From Streptomyces lateritius (GTDB lineage Bacteria; Actinomycetota; Actinomycetes; Streptomycetales; Streptomycetaceae): DNA of 38,036 nt. Each line of letters starts with the position of its first letter. The first letter of the stretch is position 1. Where the stretch lies: contig NZ_BMTO01000019.1 of the NCBI RefSeq assembly GCF_014649715.1, positions 23,259 through 61,294 of the forward strand, read 5' to 3'. The notes beneath the pieces were generated by a model. It worked only from the letters and a program-made list of their open reading frames with translations. It was not told where the DNA came from and made no database searches. Below are positions 7,939-15,032 of this stretch, piece by piece. The position numbers and the translations under genes are program-made.

Positions 7939-8029
7939 TTGTTGGCCAACAACCGTTGGTCAACGCTTGTTGGCAAATATAGGATCGCCGCATTGGCCTG
8001 TCAACACTCGTTGGCCTACATTTGTTGGC
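7939..8029. promoter_or_regulatory. Operator cluster between monooxygenase and tetR
   Basis: A perfect 14-bp palindrome, TTGTTGGCCAACAA (7939-7952), is followed by a second dyad with arms CGTTG/CAACG (7954-7965). Further TTGTTGGC copies occur at 7967-7974 and 8022-8029, and CGTTGGCC occurs at 8009-8016. The sites cover both divergent promoters, as expected for autoregulation by the adjacent TetR protein and repression of the monooxygenase. The minus strand has TTGACC (7958-7963) as a possible -35. Confidence 0.75.
7993..8022 (+). promoter_or_regulatory. Putative tetR promoter, leaderless
   Basis: TTGGCC (7993-7998) and TACATT (8017-8022) are spaced by 18 bp. The -10 starts 13 nt before the ATG at 8030, which lacks a ribosome binding site, so the transcript is likely leaderless. 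An alternative upstream pair is TTGGTC (7956-7961) and TAGGAT (7980-7985), also spaced by 18 bp. Confidence 0.5.
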
Positions 8030-8590
8030 ATGACGACCGCACGCCGCTCCGACGCCACCCGCGCCGCGATCCTCGAGGCCGCCCGGGAACGCTTCGCCTC
8101 CGACGGCTACGAGCGCGCCACCATCCGGGCCATCGCCCGCGACGCCGGGATCGATCCGTCGATGGTGATGCGCTACTACGGCAGCAAGGAGGGGCTGTTC
8201 GCCGCCGCCTCCGATTTCGAACTGCACCTTCCCGAACTCGGCGCCCTGCCCTCGCGGCACATCGGTGCGGTTCTGGTCACGCATTTCCTCGACCGCTGGG
8301 AACGCGACGACGTCCTGACCGGGCTGCTGCGGGTCGGTGTCACCAACGCCGCCGGCGTCGAGCGCATGCAGGCGGTCTTCGCGGAACAGCTCGGGCCGGT
8401 CACCCGTGGTGTCTGCCCGGACCCCGCCGAGGCGCCGCGCCGGGCCGCGCTCGTCGCCTCGCAGATTCTCGGCATGGCGCTCACCCGCTACGTGCTGCGG
8501 TTCCCGCCCACGGTCGAGATGTCCCGCGACGAGATCGTCGCCTGGCTCGGGCCCACCATCCAGCGCTACCTGACGGCGCCGGAGCCTTAG
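8030..8590 (+). CDS. TetR family transcriptional regulator
   Basis: A 186-aa TetR-type repressor. The N-terminal DNA-binding domain is complete: RAAILEAARERF, then the helix-turn-helix TIRAIARDAGIDPSMVMRYY and the family-typical GSKEGLFAAA at about residues 52-61. The C-terminal ligand domain is of the kind seen next to TetR_C-type drug and aromatic sensors. ATG at 8030 is preferred over the open frame upstream, because translation from 7967 would run through the operator repeats. It is transcribed divergently from the monooxygenase across those repeats, so it most likely represses that gene and itself until a ligand binds. The MarR gene starts about 30 bp downstream with its own putative promoter. 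Confidence 0.9.
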   Translation: MTTARRSDATRAAILEAARERFASDGYERATIRAIARDAGIDPSMVMRYYGSKEGLFAAASDFELHLPELGALPSRHIGAVLVTHFLDRWERDDVLTGLLRVGVTNAAGVERMQAVFAEQLGPVTRGVCPDPAEAPRRAALVASQILGMALTRYVLRFPPTVEMSRDEIVAWLGPTIQRYLTAPEP

Positions 8591-8616
8591 AACGCGAGAT
8601 CGCTGTTTCGTACACT
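8587..8616 (+). promoter_or_regulatory. Putative promoter of the MarR gene, leaderless
   Basis: TACACT (8611-8616) begins 12 nt before the ATG at 8623; TTAGAA (8587-8592) is a possible -35 at 18-bp spacing and overlaps the tetR stop. There is no ribosome binding site before the ATG. Confidence 0.45.
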
Positions 8617-8622
8617 TTCTGC

Positions 8623-9108
8623 ATGCCGCAGAAGAAGTCCGTCCGGCGGGACGGCCTGATGACCGAGCTGTACGACGAGTCCCGTCGCTACATGGCCTCG
8701 TACGCGCTGTTCAACCAGGCCGTCGCCGACCATCTGCGGCTGCACCCGACCGACGTGCAGTGCCTGAACCTGCTCTCGCTGGAGCCCGGCCCCGTCACCA
8801 TCGGACGCGTCGCCGAGCTCACCGGGCTGACCACCGGCTCCGCGACCCGGCTCGTCGACCGGCTGGAGCGGGCCGGTTATGTCACGCGTGAGCGGGACGC
8901 CGAGGACCGGCGGCGGGTGCTCGTGGCCGCGGTGCCCGAGCGGATGGCCGAGCTGAGCGCCTTCTGGCGGCGGCTCAACGGCGCCTGGGGCACGATGTTC
9001 GACGCTTACAGCGACGCCGAGGTCGCGCTGCTCATCGCCCATATGCGCCGGACCGTCGAGCTCAGCGCCCAGCAGGTCGAACGGTTGCGGACGGGCGAAA
9101 TCGGCTGA
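8623..9108 (+). CDS. MarR family transcriptional regulator
   Basis: A 161-aa winged-helix regulator. The recognition region is GPVTIGRVAELTGLTTGSATRL, followed by the MarR signature wing RLERAGYVTRERDAEDRRRVLV. Flanking helices at both ends form the dimer interface. ATG at 8623 has no ribosome binding site but follows a -10 hexamer at the leaderless distance. A longer open frame runs through from 6910 but is antisense to the monooxygenase and is not credible. The target is not obvious: the next gene is convergent, so the protein may act on its own promoter or at a distance. Confidence 0.88.
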   Translation: MPQKKSVRRDGLMTELYDESRRYMASYALFNQAVADHLRLHPTDVQCLNLLSLEPGPVTIGRVAELTGLTTGSATRLVDRLERAGYVTRERDAEDRRRVLVAAVPERMAELSAFWRRLNGAWGTMFDAYSDAEVALLIAHMRRTVELSAQQVERLRTGEIG

Positions 9109-9194
9109 ACCGGCAGGGCTGCCGCCCGGCCAGGTCCCCCGGACTCACCGGATCCACCGGGCGGGCCGACGGGAGTGGCCCGACGGGCCGCGGG

Positions 9195-9932
9195 TCACCG
9201 GGCCGCCGCGCCGCCGAACTCGCGCAGCGCGTCGGTGACGATCGCCTCCAGGCGGGCGTGGTGCGCGCCCCGCCAGTACACCCGCTCGCACTGGGTGCAC
9301 CGCGCGAAGACGTCGTACGTCTTCTGCGTGCCGTGCTCCAGCCGCTCGCGCACCGACTCCTTGTCCGCGTCGGTGAGCCGCCCGTTGCAGGCGGTGCACC
9401 GGGTCCAGGGCGCGAGGGCGGGGGCGAACCGCTCCAGTACGTCCCGGAGCTGGTCCTCGGGGCGGTCGCTGTACACATAGGCGCCGGCCCACAGCTCCCG
9501 GCGGCGCAGCAGACCGCGGTCCCGGGAAAGCATCACGCGCCGCTCCTTCGCGGAGAGCGCTGCCAGCGCGGGATCCCCGATGTCCTCGCTTTCGTACGCC
9601 GCGTCCACACCGAGCAGGCGCAACCGGCGCGCCAGCGTCCCCAGATGGACGTCGAGGAGGAAGCGCAGCGGCGCCCCCGGCACCGGCTGGGGCCGCTCGA
9701 CACCCTCGACCTCGACCGTCTCGCCCGCCGCGGGGATGTGGGAGGCGTCGACCGGACGTCCGTCCACCAGCAACCGCCCGGCCTCGGTGAGCGGGACGCC
9801 GAGCGACTCCACGACATGGCCGAGGGACGAGGCGCCGTCGGTGGTCACGGCGGTGCGCCCCGAGCGCCGTTCCGCCGAGACGAAGAGCCGCAGGTCGGGG
9901 GCGAAACTGATGAGGATCTCCGGTCCGTTCAC
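9195..9932 (-). CDS. Mut7-C RNase domain protein with N-terminal ubiquitin-like domain
   Basis: This 245-aa protein joins a ubiquitin-like (ThiS/MoaD-fold) N-terminal domain (about residues 5-80, ending VEVEGVERPQP) to a Mut7-C domain. The Mut7-C part starts at RFLLDVHLGTLARRLRLLG (acidic Asp94) and includes LSRDRGLL (Asp138), consistent with the PIN-like RNase fold. It closes with a zinc ribbon made of Cys179/Cys182 and Cys212/Cys215. The family is predicted to be an RNase, by analogy with the Mut-7 exonuclease C-terminus, but its bacterial role is little studied. The start is GTG at 9932; the upstream spacing has no strong ribosome binding site. It is monocistronic. Confidence 0.85.
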   Translation of the reverse strand: MNGPEILISFAPDLRLFVSAERRSGRTAVTTDGASSLGHVVESLGVPLTEAGRLLVDGRPVDASHIPAAGETVEVEGVERPQPVPGAPLRFLLDVHLGTLARRLRLLGVDAAYESEDIGDPALAALSAKERRVMLSRDRGLLRRRELWAGAYVYSDRPEDQLRDVLERFAPALAPWTRCTACNGRLTDADKESVRERLEHGTQKTYDVFARCTQCERVYWRGAHHARLEAIVTDALREFGGAAAR

Positions 9933-9947
9933 GGGGACAGGATGTCA

Positions 9948-9999
9948 CCGGGCCCGGCGGGCGGCCAGGGAATTCGGCCGCGACGCCCGCCAAGCCCGG
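9948..9999 (-). terminator. Long hairpin between NmrA-like gene and Mut7-C gene
   Basis: CCGGGC (9948-9953) pairs with GCCCGG (9994-9999), and GGCGGGCG (9956-9963) pairs with CGCCCGCC (9984-9991), with a CC/AA internal mismatch. An inner GGCC/GGCC pairing closes the loop around GAATTC. It begins just after the NmrA-like stop at 10003, so it probably ends that transcript. Confidence 0.6.
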
Positions 10000-10002
10000 C
10001 GC

Positions 10003-10854
10003 TCACGGGCGGAAGGCGTCCGCGTGGTCGGCGGCCCATGCGGCGAAGGTGCGGGCCGGGTGGCCGGTCACCTCCTCGACCGTCCGGGTCAGGGGCACCG
10101 GCCTGCCGTCGTGCGAGGCCCAGTAAGAGAGCAGGGCGTCGGCGAAGGTCTCCGGGACGAAGGGGGCGACCGACTCCTTCCACCGCGCGGGCGAGACGGC
10201 GGCGGCGGTCGCCCGGCGGCCGGTCACCTCGGTGACTATCGCCAGCTGTTCGGTGAAGTCGAGCGACTCCGGGCCGGTCAGCAGATGGGAGGAGCCGCGT
10301 AGCCGTGGCTCGGTCAGGGCCGCGAAGGCGACCTCGGCGATGTCCTTCTCGTGGATCGGATCGCCGTGCGACCCCGGGTACGGAAGCTCCACCGCGCGCG
10401 AGGACCTGATCGCCGGTGCCCACTGCAGGGCATTGGCCGCGAAGGCGCCCGGCTGGAGATGGGTCGCCTCGAAAGCGCCGTCGGCGGCCGCGGCGGCCAG
10501 TGCCCGCTCCACGGTCAGGTGGGAGGCGGCGATCGGGTTGTCGGCGGCACCCGGGGCGAGCACGGAGCTGGAGGAGAGGAGCACGACGTGTTCCACGCCG
10601 GCGGCTCGGGCGTCCGCGACGAAGGCGTCGATGTGCGAGGCCTCCGCGTACAGGAAGACGGAGTCGACGCCGTCGAGCGCGGTGGGGAAGTCCGCCGGAT
10701 CGGCGAGATCGCAGCGGACGGTGCCGACGCCGTCGGGTGGGGAGAGATCCGCGGGGTTCTTGGAGGCGGCCCGGGTCTTGACGCCCGCGGCGTGCAGAAG
10801 CCCGAGGAGGGTCGAGGCGACACGGCCGCGGCTTCCGGTGACGAGAACGGTCAT
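10003..10854 (-). CDS. NmrA-like NAD(P)-binding oxidoreductase
   Basis: A 283-aa atypical SDR of the NmrA/HSCARG or YtfG (quinone oxidoreductase 2) type. The dinucleotide site is the N-terminal VLVTGSRGRVAS (residues 3-14). LLSSSSVLAPG follows strand 5, and the usual YxxxK catalytic pair is not evident, as in NmrA members. Domain layout and length fit proteins that either sense NADP(H) or reduce small quinones and electrophiles. The ATG at 10854 is preceded by GGAAGGACC. The gene has a well-formed promoter with two dyads overlapping or following the start of transcription, so it is probably repressed under normal growth. The regulator is not adjacent. Confidence 0.85.
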   Translation of the reverse strand: MTVLVTGSRGRVASTLLGLLHAAGVKTRAASKNPADLSPPDGVGTVRCDLADPADFPTALDGVDSVFLYAEASHIDAFVADARAAGVEHVVLLSSSSVLAPGAADNPIAASHLTVERALAAAAADGAFEATHLQPGAFAANALQWAPAIRSSRAVELPYPGSHGDPIHEKDIAEVAFAALTEPRLRGSSHLLTGPESLDFTEQLAIVTEVTGRRATAAAVSPARWKESVAPFVPETFADALLSYWASHDGRPVPLTRTVEEVTGHPARTFAAWAADHADAFRP

Positions 10855-10890
10855 GAGAGAGGTCCTTCCGAGGAGGTCCCCGCGCCGCTG

Positions 10891-10964
10891 ATCGAATCTT
10901 CGATTGCGCGGAGAAGAATCTGTGTCACGCAGATAAATATCCCGGGATGGCCCCGGGTCGTCAA
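10891..10964 (-). promoter_or_regulatory. Promoter and operators of the NmrA-like gene
   Basis: On the minus strand TTGACG (10959-10964) and GATATT (10936-10941) are spaced by exactly 17 bp. Immediately downstream is a near-perfect 17-bp palindrome, ATCTGTGTCACGCAGAT (10918-10934, 14 of 17 positions symmetric), and further down ATCGAA/TTCGAT (10891-10904) with a 2-bp centre. Both dyads are placed to block initiation or elongation. Confidence 0.65.
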
Positions 10965-11009
10965 CCCTGACAAAACCCCGAGACCCGCAGGGCCTCGCGG
11001 CCCCTGGGG

Positions 11010-11015
11010 TACCGT
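11010..11015 (+). promoter_or_regulatory. Putative -10 box of the GNAT gene, leaderless
   Basis: TACCGT begins 12 nt before the ATG at 11022, where no ribosome binding site exists. No good -35 was seen. Confidence 0.4.
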
Positions 11016-11021
11016 CCCGCT

Positions 11022-11474
11022 ATGAAGATCATCGACCTGGAGCCCGGCGACCGGCGCCTGGACACCGACCTGCTCCCCGTCCTGCGCGAGCTGCGCCCTC
11101 ACCTCACGACGGGGCTCTTCCAGGAGGTCTACGCCAACGGCCACCCGCAAGGCCTGCGCTTCACCGCCGCCTACACGGACGACGGCGCCTGCGTGGGCGT
11201 CGCCGGCTGGCGGATCGTCGACAACACCAGCGCCATCCGCAAGCTCTACGTCGACGACCTGGTCACCGCCGCCACCGCCCGTTCCACCGGCGTCGGCCAC
11301 CGGCTCCTGGCCCACCTCGAGGACCGCGCTCGCGCCGCCGGCTGCCGAGAACTGAACCTCGACTCCGGCACCCAGCGCACCGGCGCCCACCGCTTCTACC
11401 TGCGCGAACGCCTCGACATCGTCGCGTTCCACTTCACCAGGCCGCTGGAGCCGCTCGATCCCCAGGCCGGTTAG
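11022..11474 (+). CDS. GNAT family N-acetyltransferase
   Basis: A 150-aa GCN5-related acetyltransferase. The acetyl-CoA pyrophosphate-binding motif A is ARSTGVGHRLLAHLEDRARAAGC, with the loop R-S-T-G-V-G at about residues 88-93. It is preceded by the strand KLYVDDLVT and followed by ELNLDSGTQRTGAHRFYLRERL, a typical motif B with the conserved aromatic. The substrate is unknown. The last few codons already lie in a tandem-repeat region that supplies the TAG stop. A second, unrelated GNAT gene converges on it across the repeats. Confidence 0.88.
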   Translation: MKIIDLEPGDRRLDTDLLPVLRELRPHLTTGLFQEVYANGHPQGLRFTAAYTDDGACVGVAGWRIVDNTSAIRKLYVDDLVTAATARSTGVGHRLLAHLEDRARAAGCRELNLDSGTQRTGAHRFYLRERLDIVAFHFTRPLEPLDPQAG

Positions 11475-11614
11475 CCCCAGGCCGCTGGAGCCGCTGCACC
11501 CCCAGGCCGGTGAGCCAGGGCCGGTCAGCCAGGGCCGCTAAGCCAGGGACGGTCAGCCCAGGCCGGTTAGCCCCAGGCCGGTTAGCCCCAGGCCGGTCAG
11601 CCAGGGCCGGTCAG
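11438..11614. repeat. Tandem repeats at the junction of two convergent GNAT genes
   Basis: A roughly 40-bp direct repeat (11438-11477 and 11478-11517) is followed by seven imperfect 14-15-bp units from 11515 to 11614 with a CCAGGCCGGTYAG-like core. The repeats form the last codons of the upstream gene and its TAG stop (11472-11474), fill the whole intergenic space, and provide the TGA stop of the minus-strand gene (11611-11613). There are no unique spacers, so this is not a CRISPR. Confidence 0.9.
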
Positions 11615-12138
11615 CCCAGCTTCTCCAGGTCCAGGCGCCAGTCGTTGCAACGCATCGGGCGGCCCGGCGGGTACTCGAGATCGCGCTCCCCGCGCAGCTC
11701 GAAACCGGCCTTGCGGCACACCGCGTTCGACGGACCGTTGTCCCTCGACGGGAACGCGTGCAGGAAGCGGTACGTGCGCTCGGCACGGGCCAGCGCCGCC
11801 ACCGCGCGCGTGGCCGCCGTCGCGACGCCCCGCCCCTGGAACCCCGGCAGGACCGTCCAGCCCGTCTCGTACACCGGCTCCCCGTCCCAGGTCTGCTTCC
11901 AGAAGCCGATGGAGCCCGCCGGGATCTGCTCGGGGAGCGACGCGATCCGGAACATCCGCCCGGCGCCCGTGCGGTCGGCGCTGAGGTCCACATAGCGCCG
12001 GTGCCGCTTGGCCAGCGCCTCGTCGCTCTCCGGGCCGCCGAGGTGCTCCATGAGGTCCGGAGCGTTCATGGCCCGCAGGAGGTCGAAGTCCTCCTCGGAC
12101 CAGGGCTCGAGCCGTACGGACGACGCGTTGGTATCCAT
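11611..12138 (-). CDS. GNAT family N-acetyltransferase (RimJ/RimL-like)
   Basis: A 175-aa acetyltransferase of the RimJ/RimL-like GNAT group. The N-terminus has the usual VRLEPWSEEDFDLL, the central strand is ETGWTVLPGFQGRG, and motif A is Q-G-R-G-V-A-T-A (about residue 105). The C-terminal part has SRDNGPSNAVCRKAGFELRGE, the typical family ending in which an asparagine and a G-F pair follow the acetyl-CoA site. The C-terminal stop lies in the tandem repeats. The start ATG at 12138 follows TACAGT by 12 nt (12145-12150), suggesting a leaderless mRNA, although it is only 14 bp from the AraC stop and could also be read through from that gene. Confidence 0.88.
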   Translation of the reverse strand: MDTNASSVRLEPWSEEDFDLLRAMNAPDLMEHLGGPESDEALAKRHRRYVDLSADRTGAGRMFRIASLPEQIPAGSIGFWKQTWDGEPVYETGWTVLPGFQGRGVATAATRAVAALARAERTYRFLHAFPSRDNGPSNAVCRKAGFELRGERDLEYPPGRPMRCNDWRLDLEKLG

Positions 12139-12152
12139 CTCCGCACTGTAGG

Positions 12153-13001
12153 TCAGGGGCCCGGCACCCCGCGGGTGTACGCGGTCGGCGGGACCCCGAC
12201 GGTCGCCGTGAAGTCCCGTACGAGATGGGCCTGATCGCTGTAGCCCAGCTCCCCGGCGAGCGCGGCCCAGTCGGGGGATCCGGGCGTCCGCGCGGACTCC
12301 GCGCGCTCCAGCGCCTCGTGGACGCGGTAGCGCAGGACGACCCATTTCGGCCCGACGCCGACGTGGGTCGAGAAGAGCCGCTGGAGCGACCGGGTCGACA
12401 GGCCCGCGATGCGGGCCAGTTCGGACACCCGGCGGATGGTGCGGTCGGCGCGGACCAGTTCCACCAGCTCCATCGCCTGCTCGGCGTGCGGATCGGGTGC
12501 CGGGCCGTGGGCCAGCAGGAAGGCGTCGAGTGCCGCAACGCGCGCGTGGTCCGCATCCGGGTCGAGCACGCCGGCCACCCCCACCCCGACGCCGCCGAAG
12601 TCGGCGAACACCTCGTCGAGCGGGGCCCGCCGGCCCGTCCACCGCGACACCGGCCACGCGGGGGCGAACGGCCGGAAGCCGCCCGGCCGGAACTGCACCC
12701 CGCAGACCCGTCCCACGCCCACGAGCTTCATCGTGAACAGGTCGAGCCCGACGCCGGCGACCTCCGCCGAGGCGAGCGCCCCGGCGGCGGCCCCGTACCG
12801 CTGGAAGACGAGGTTCACGGACGGGTGCGGGACGACATGGGTGGCGTAGGGCTCGGAGAGATCCCAGTCGACGAGCCAGTAGTGCTCCAGAAAGGGGCGC
12901 AGCTCCGGTGCCGGTGCGTGACGCCGGAACCGGACGCGCGAGAGCAGTCCGGCGGCGTCGACGATGCCCCGGGTGTCACGGCGCGGGCCGGAATCGGTCA
13001 T
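12153..13001 (-). CDS. AraC family transcriptional regulator
   Basis: A 282-aa regulator. The C-terminus has the two AraC helix-turn-helix units: VSELARIAGLSTRSLQRLF, and the second one around WAALAGELGYSDQAHLVRDF with the family consensus before GVPPTAYTRG. The N-terminal region (PELRPFLEHYWLVDWDL through VNLVFQRYG) resembles the sensor domain of the DUF6597-type AraC group. It is likely to control the divergent DinB-like gene at 13082. Start ATG at 13001; on the minus strand TAGGCT (13009-13014) lies 13 nt upstream and no ribosome binding site is seen, so a leaderless transcript is likely. Confidence 0.88.
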   Translation of the reverse strand: MTDSGPRRDTRGIVDAAGLLSRVRFRRHAPAPELRPFLEHYWLVDWDLSEPYATHVVPHPSVNLVFQRYGAAAGALASAEVAGVGLDLFTMKLVGVGRVCGVQFRPGGFRPFAPAWPVSRWTGRRAPLDEVFADFGGVGVGVAGVLDPDADHARVAALDAFLLAHGPAPDPHAEQAMELVELVRADRTIRRVSELARIAGLSTRSLQRLFSTHVGVGPKWVVLRYRVHEALERAESARTPGSPDWAALAGELGYSDQAHLVRDFTATVGVPPTAYTRGVPGP

Positions 13002-13008
13002 GCCGCGC

Positions 13009-13014
13009 AGCCTA
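13009..13014 (-). promoter_or_regulatory. Putative -10 box of the AraC gene, leaderless
   Basis: On the minus strand TAGGCT begins 13 nt before the ATG at 13001. The start codon has no ribosome binding site. No clear -35 was found. Confidence 0.42.
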
Positions 13015-13069
13015 GGCGCGGGGTGCGGTGGTGGCGTGTTTTTTCAAGACGGGGCCGACGGCGCTCACT

Positions 13070-13075
13070 TAGCGT
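13070..13075 (+). promoter_or_regulatory. Putative -10 box of the TIGR03086 gene, leaderless
   Basis: TAGCGT starts 12 nt before the ATG at 13082. The 12-nt gap holds no Shine-Dalgarno. The same hexamer and spacing recur before the EamA gene at 30697. Confidence 0.45.
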
Positions 13076-13081
13076 CACGTC

Positions 13082-13699
13082 ATGACGAACCGTGTGCATT
13101 CCCTCAGTGAGCTGCTCGGCACCGCCGCCGCCGAGGCCGTTCCCGTGATGCGGGGCATCCCCGACGAGCACCTCGGCGCGCCCACGCCGTGCGCCGAGTA
13201 CGACGTACGTGAGCTGCTCACCCACCTTTTCCAGGTCGTCGTGAACTTCCAGGCACTCGCCGCCAGGCAACCGGCCGACTTCTCCGAGGCCCCCGATCTC
13301 CTGCGGGACGGCGACTGGCGTACCCGTTTCGAGACGGAGACCGCGAAGCTCGTCGCGGCGTGGGCGGCGCCCGGCGCCGAGGAGGGCACCACCGGCGCGA
13401 TGGGCCTGCCCGCCAGGACCGTCGGATCGATGGTGCTGCTCGACCTGACCGTGCACGTCTGGGACCTGGCCCGGGCCACCGGACAGCCCTTCGCACCGGA
13501 CCCGGCCGTCGTGGAGGGGCTGGCGGAGGAGGTGGAACGGATGGCGCCGATGGCGCGGAAGACGAAGGTCTTCGGCGATGCGGTGGAGCTGCCGGAGACC
13601 GCGACCACCTTCGAGCGGCTGCTGGCGACGACGGGCCGGGACCCGCGCGCGTGGGACCGAGTGCCCGGGCCGGGCGCCCGGTCCGGAGACGCCCGCTAG
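13082..13699 (+). CDS. TIGR03086 family / DinB-like metal-binding protein
   Basis: A 205-aa member of the DinB/mycothiol-dependent maleylpyruvate isomerase N-terminal superfamily, in the actinobacterial TIGR03086 subgroup. Family features are PTPCAEYDVRELLTHL near residue 40, with the metal-ligand histidine, and the conserved central LLDLTVHVWDLARATGQP. Together they form the four-helix bundle metal site. Members are thought to be mycothiol-dependent or to handle small toxic compounds, but most are uncharacterised. It is divergent from the AraC regulator. The stop TAG overlaps that of the next gene (CTAG is shared on both strands at 13696-13699). Confidence 0.85.
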   Translation: MTNRVHSLSELLGTAAAEAVPVMRGIPDEHLGAPTPCAEYDVRELLTHLFQVVVNFQALAARQPADFSEAPDLLRDGDWRTRFETETAKLVAAWAAPGAEEGTTGAMGLPARTVGSMVLLDLTVHVWDLARATGQPFAPDPAVVEGLAEEVERMAPMARKTKVFGDAVELPETATTFERLLATTGRDPRAWDRVPGPGARSGDAR

Positions 13700-13941
13700 C
13701 GCGGGTGGCCGACCGAGAGGCGTGAGACGACCTCGCCGAAGGCGTCCTCCTCGGCCGGGGTGAGCGGCACGGTCTCCTGCGGGTGCCAGACCCGGTCCAG
13801 GGGCGCGGCCGGCTGGGCGCGGCGGGCACGGGCGCGCAGGGCCAGCGTCGCCCCCGCCACCGACGCGGTGGCCAGCAGGCCGAAGAAGGTGATCACACGG
13901 GGGTCCGAGAACGGGCCGGGCAGGGACGGCAGGGACGGCAT
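13696..13941 (-). CDS. Small single-pass membrane protein, unknown
   Basis: An 81-aa protein with a short N-terminus (MPSLPSLPGPFSDPR), one membrane helix (about residues 17-35, ITFFGLLATASVAGATLAL), an Arg-rich stop-transfer segment (RARARRAQ) and a C-terminal soluble tail with an acidic TPAEEDAFGEVVSRLS stretch. I do not recognise it. A GGAG site lies about 7 nt before the ATG at 13941. Its stop overlaps the convergent gene by four bases. It is coding on the basis of start, RBS and protein-like composition. Confidence 0.55.
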   Translation of the reverse strand: MPSLPSLPGPFSDPRVITFFGLLATASVAGATLALRARARRAQPAAPLDRVWHPQETVPLTPAEEDAFGEVVSRLSVGHPR

Positions 13942-14192
13942 GACTGACTCCAGGGCGCGGGGGCGGTGCGGTGGCGCGCACGCGACGGGCGGGGCGGGTG
14001 GCGTGTACCACGCGGGCGTTCGGCGGGCGCGTACGGCGCTGACGATTGCTGCTGCTTTCTCCCGACCTGTTCAGTTAACACCCGGCCCGGGGCTTGCGGG
14101 AGGGGGAGGAGAGCGAGGCCCTCTTGTGCGGGCAAGTGCGGCGATTCAAGGTGGCGGGAAGGGAGATTTCCGGCCGGGGAGGGAGCAGCCGC

Positions 14193-15032
14193 ATGTCGGA
14201 CACAGGGGCGTGGGGGTTCACGGACGACAGAGGGGTGGCGGTGACCGCCGTACGCGCGCCCGAGCGGGTGGTGGCGTACGTACGGGCAGGGGCGGCCCTT
14301 CTCGACCTGGGGGTGACGCCGGTCGCGGTGTACGGCTCCGGGCACGACGGCGACGCGCTCGACCCGGTCAAGGCGGGAGGCCTGGAGGCGGCCGGCGTCC
14401 GGTACCTCGGGCCCGGGCGGAGGCTGGACGAGGAGGCTCTGCGGGGGTTGCGGCCCGATCTGGTCGTCGACGTGACGTACGACGGGAAGAGCCCGTACGC
14501 GCTGGAGGAGGCGGTCGCGGACCGGCTCGGGGTGCCGTCCGTCGCGCTCTGCGTCGGCAACGAGCTCACACTGCCGAGGATCATCGGGCGCTTCGGGGAC
14601 CTGGCGGCGACGCTGAGGCCCGCGTCCGCGGAAGCCGTCGGCGGTTCCCTCGCCTCCGCGGAGGGCGTCCTGCGGGCCGCCGCCGGACGGGCGGAGGTCA
14701 CCGTGCTCGCGCTCTCGGGCGCCGGGACCGACCAGGTCCATCTGGCCCGCCCGCACGCCTGGCCCGAACTGGCCCGGCTGCTCGAACTCGGCGTCCGCCT
14801 GCTCGACCCCGGCCCGGGCCCGGGCGCGAACTGGCTCACCGCCGACTGGGAACACGCCGCCCGGCTCGCCCCCGACCTCGTGCTCTTCGACAGCCGGGCC
14901 AATGCCGTGGGGCCCGACGCGTTCCCGCCCGTGGGCCACGCGCGCGTGGCCCCGTGGAACCCGGAGCTCCCGCCGAGCCCGGTGGCGTATGCCGGCTTCT
15001 TCCGCGCTGTCGCCGCCGCGCTCGCCGCGTAG
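14193..15032 (+). CDS. Substrate-binding-like protein (BtuF/FepB fold) without signal peptide
   Basis: A 279-aa protein with the layout of periplasmic iron-siderophore/cobalamin-binding proteins: an N-terminal VVAYVRAGAALLDLGVTPVAVYG, then LRPDLVVDVTYDGKSPY, and a C-terminal half with LAPDLVLFDSRANA and the PSPVAYAGFFRAVAAAL end helix typical of the fold. It lacks any signal peptide or lipobox at its likely start (ATG at 14193, behind GGGAGGGAGC). It is therefore either cytoplasmic or anchored some other way. No ABC permease or ATPase is adjacent. The divergent region upstream (13942-14192) is free of genes. Confidence 0.75.
   Translation: MSDTGAWGFTDDRGVAVTAVRAPERVVAYVRAGAALLDLGVTPVAVYGSGHDGDALDPVKAGGLEAAGVRYLGPGRRLDEEALRGLRPDLVVDVTYDGKSPYALEEAVADRLGVPSVALCVGNELTLPRIIGRFGDLAATLRPASAEAVGGSLASAEGVLRAAAGRAEVTVLALSGAGTDQVHLARPHAWPELARLLELGVRLLDPGPGPGANWLTADWEHAARLAPDLVLFDSRANAVGPDAFPPVGHARVAPWNPELPPSPVAYAGFFRAVAAALAA

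Noticed and set aside
6910..9108. A 732-codon open frame that includes the MarR gene
   Set aside because: Only the part after 8623 is coding; the rest is antisense to the monooxygenase or a shadow of tetR.
11438..11614. CRISPR-like array
   Set aside because: The repeats abut each other or differ slightly, with no unique spacers and no cas genes.
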